The notes under the pieces: model-generated
What the model was told of the DNA's origin: nothing
What the model saw: only the letters and a program-made list of their open reading frames with translations
Database searches by the model: none
Position numbers and translations under genes: made by a program
DNA from: Akkermansiaceae bacterium
GTDB taxonomy: Bacteria > Verrucomicrobiota > Verrucomicrobiia > Verrucomicrobiales > Akkermansiaceae
Direction: 5' to 3'
Assembly (NCBI GenBank): GCA_023300065.1
Contig: JALZWJ010000086.1
Coordinates: forward strand, 1 to 7,921
Length of the DNA: 7,921 nt
In this document: piece after piece, positions 6,592-7,921 of the stretch
How the letters are laid out: each line of letters begins with the position of its first letter
Position numbering within the stretch: position 1 is the stretch's first letter

Positions 6592-7473
6592 ATGATCTCA
6601 AAAAATGTCGGAATAATCGGAGCCTCAGGTTGGTTGGGCGGGCACTTGGCCAAGGCTCTCTGCGAACGCGGCTGGGAAGTCACTGGGTTTTCTAGATCTC
6701 AACGTGAGGGCGATGAGATAAAGTGGCGGCAATGGAATGGGGAGGGCCAGATCAACCTAGAGGGCCTAGACGCCGTAGTAAATTTAGCGGGGGAGGCGAT
6801 TGACCAACGGTGGACCAAGGCACGTAAAATCGCTTTTCGGAAAAGCCGAGTCGATCTGACTCAAGATTTAGTGAAGGCTCTCGCCACCTCTGAGGTCAAA
6901 GTTCTCCTGAATGCCTCTGCGACTGGATTTTATGGTGACCGAGGGGACGAGCAACTTTCAGAATCAGAGCCTGCCGGGATCGGCTATCTCGCCGAGCTCT
7001 GCCGCGATTGGGAAGATGCCTGCGCAGGGGCCACGTCAGTGCGCGTGTGTTTGCTTCGCACCGGTGTGGTGCTGGGGCAGGGAGGTCGAGCTTGGCAAAA
7101 AATGAGCGGGATTTTTAAGCTGGGGATTGGGGGGAGTCTCGGTAATGGGAAACAATGGATGCCTTGGATCCATCTTACTGATGAGATCAATGGCATCATC
7201 CACTGCTTGGAAAATGATCTCTCAGGCCCCGTTAATTTCGTCGCTCCTGGGGCTGCCACGAATGCGCATTTTACGAAAACGGTCGGGAAGGTGCTGCGGC
7301 GGCCTACCATCCTCCCCGCACCAGCTTTTATGTTGAAGCTGGTGTTGGGCGAGTTCGCGGAAGAGGGCCTGCTAGCTAGCACCCGAGCGGTGCCGGACAA
7401 ACTTCTCCAGAGTGGGTTTCAATTCACCCACCCAGAGATTGAGAGTGCTTTGAGAGACTGTGCCGGATTGTAA
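6592..7473 (+). CDS. TIGR01777/YfcH-type NAD(P)-dependent epimerase-like SDR
   Basis: This 293-residue protein is an atypical short-chain dehydrogenase/reductase of the YfcH/SDR39U1 group (TIGR01777), a very widespread family whose substrate is still unknown. The Rossmann nucleotide-binding motif GASGWLG is at 10-16, directly after the first strand. Other family landmarks in order: VVNLAGEAI (62-70); the KARKIAFRKSRVDLT helix (76-90); NASATGFYGDRGDE (107-120); YLAELCRDWE (132-141); RVCLLRTGVVLG (151-162); QWMPWIHLTDEI (188-199); and the C-terminal LPAPAFMLKLVLGEFAE and GFQFTHPEIESALR segments. The Tyr in FYGDRG is not followed by the classical YxxxK lysine, as usual in this group. I chose the ATG at 6592 because it puts the Rossmann strand at the N-terminus as in the family; an in-frame TTG at 6556 would add 12 polar residues with no counterpart. 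It ends 3 nt from the convergent AsnC-like gene. Confidence 0.92.
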   Translation: MISKNVGIIGASGWLGGHLAKALCERGWEVTGFSRSQREGDEIKWRQWNGEGQINLEGLDAVVNLAGEAIDQRWTKARKIAFRKSRVDLTQDLVKALATSEVKVLLNASATGFYGDRGDEQLSESEPAGIGYLAELCRDWEDACAGATSVRVCLLRTGVVLGQGGRAWQKMSGIFKLGIGGSLGNGKQWMPWIHLTDEINGIIHCLENDLSGPVNFVAPGAATNAHFTKTVGKVLRRPTILPAPAFMLKLVLGEFAEEGLLASTRAVPDKLLQSGFQFTHPEIESALRDCAGL

Positions 7474-7476
7474 GCT

Positions 7477-7921
7477 TTATTGATCTCCGTATTCCTCGTG
7501 CCACTCACGGTAGATCTTTGGGGAGATCTCGGAGGGGACGATTTCAGAGCGCCCACCCCAGAACACATTGGTGTAGCTCACCGGGATGCCGATGGATTCG
7601 AGGTGTTTATCGATCGCTGCCTTGTGCTCCATCACCTTGTCTTTTTCTGTGCCGTGGACCACACCCATCACGTTCACATTGCCGAATTGCGGCCCGCCCT
7701 CACGCCAATAAGCATGGGTCATGCAGTGGTGGCGGCCCACTTCACTGCCAGCCTCCACCTCTCGGCCCTTGGGCACCGCCCAGTGGAAGAGACCATTAAA
7801 ACGAGTCACGCGCTTGCCAGTGTCGGATGGTTTGACGTGCTCAAGGAAGGTGGAAAAGCGGCCGATCACTTTCTTCGTGTCGAGGATGTGTGCGACTTCG
7901 TAGAAGCGCTCTAGGGGCACT
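7477..7921 (-). CDS. C-terminal part of an Lrp/AsnC- or siroheme-decarboxylase-like protein
   Basis: The gene is cut by the right edge; the GTG codon at 7918-7920 is most likely an internal valine, so the visible 147 residues are the C-terminal part only. The stop is TAA at 7477-7479. The first visible part (VIGRFSTFLEHVK, 18-30) resembles the end of the winged-helix region in AsnC/AhbA-B proteins ('vIRRFgavl.h'). Next comes a ferredoxin-like fold: strand FNGLFHWAVP (41-50), helix, MTHAYWREGG (67-76) matching the 'VsHcYrR' segment, strand NVNVMGVVHG (81-90) matching 'yNlfaMiHg', a helix of charged residues (91-110), then SYTNVFWGGRSEI (115-127). These positions match the AsnC ligand-binding-type domain seen in siroheme decarboxylases AhbA/AhbB (NirD/L/G/H) and related regulators. 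Whether it acts on tetrapyrroles or as a regulator cannot be told: the N-terminus and neighbours to the right are missing, and no other heme gene is in the window. Confidence 0.6.
   Translation of the reverse strand, partial: VPLERFYEVAHILDTKKVIGRFSTFLEHVKPSDTGKRVTRFNGLFHWAVPKGREVEAGSEVGRHHCMTHAYWREGGPQFGNVNVMGVVHGTEKDKVMEHKAAIDKHLESIGIPVSYTNVFWGGRSEIVPSEISPKIYREWHEEYGDQ

Noticed and set aside
7370..7381. 12-bp perfect palindrome TGCTAGCTAGCA inside the SDR gene
   Set aside because: It encodes conserved family residues (LLAS) and sits mid-gene; chance plus codon constraint is enough to explain it.
7480..7914. A 144-residue open frame on the + strand opposite the AsnC-like gene
   Set aside because: The minus-strand frame shows a recognisable domain with conserved segments; the + frame shows none and is its mirror.
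1..7921. Search for tRNA, rRNA, CRISPR repeats, insertion sequences, phage or defence genes
   Set aside because: Nothing of this kind was seen by reading both strands; almost all of the window is coding, and the longest gap is 98 bp.

Overview
This is a gene-dense chromosomal window with no mobile elements, RNA genes or CRISPR. It encodes an LptD-type outer-membrane LPS assembly protein, so the host is a diderm (Gram-negative) bacterium. The gene mix, the style of the LptD, SDR and AsnC-like proteins, and the lack of Shine-Dalgarno sequences at every start I checked fit the PVC group, perhaps Verrucomicrobiota. That placement is inference from protein character only and cannot be proved from this window.

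Layout, left to right: (1) 1-270 (+), the C-terminal end of a probable SGNH/GDSL-type hydrolase, followed by a small hairpin with a T-run. (2) 278-2806 (-), a two-unit M16 (insulinase/pitrilysin family) zinc metallopeptidase; its first unit carries the zinc site and its second unit has lost it. (3) 2807-2904, a divergent intergenic region with a perfect 7-bp inverted repeat. (4) 2905-3363 (+), a small membrane-anchored protein of unknown function whose C-terminal part loosely recalls Wzz-type chain-length determinants. (5) 3349-3996 (-), an NfsB-like FMN nitroreductase, 7 nt downstream of (6) 4004-6499 (-), the LptD homologue; these two look co-transcribed. (7) 6500-6591, a second divergent intergenic region. 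(8) 6592-7473 (+), a TIGR01777/YfcH-type atypical SDR. (9) 7477-7921 (-), the C-terminal part of an Lrp/AsnC- or siroheme-decarboxylase-like protein that runs off the right edge.

Transcription alternates, giving two divergent promoter regions and three very tight convergent ends: a 7-nt gap, a 15-nt overlap and a 3-nt gap. Only lptD and the nitroreductase form an evident operon. The two envelope-related genes, lptD and the small anchored protein, are not co-transcribed. I see no sign of a defence system, phage, integron or other specialised module. The window reads as ordinary core genome, with a few molecular details worth checking: how catalytic residues are divided in the M16 protein, a cysteine-free LptD, the intergenic dyad, and the small anchored protein.
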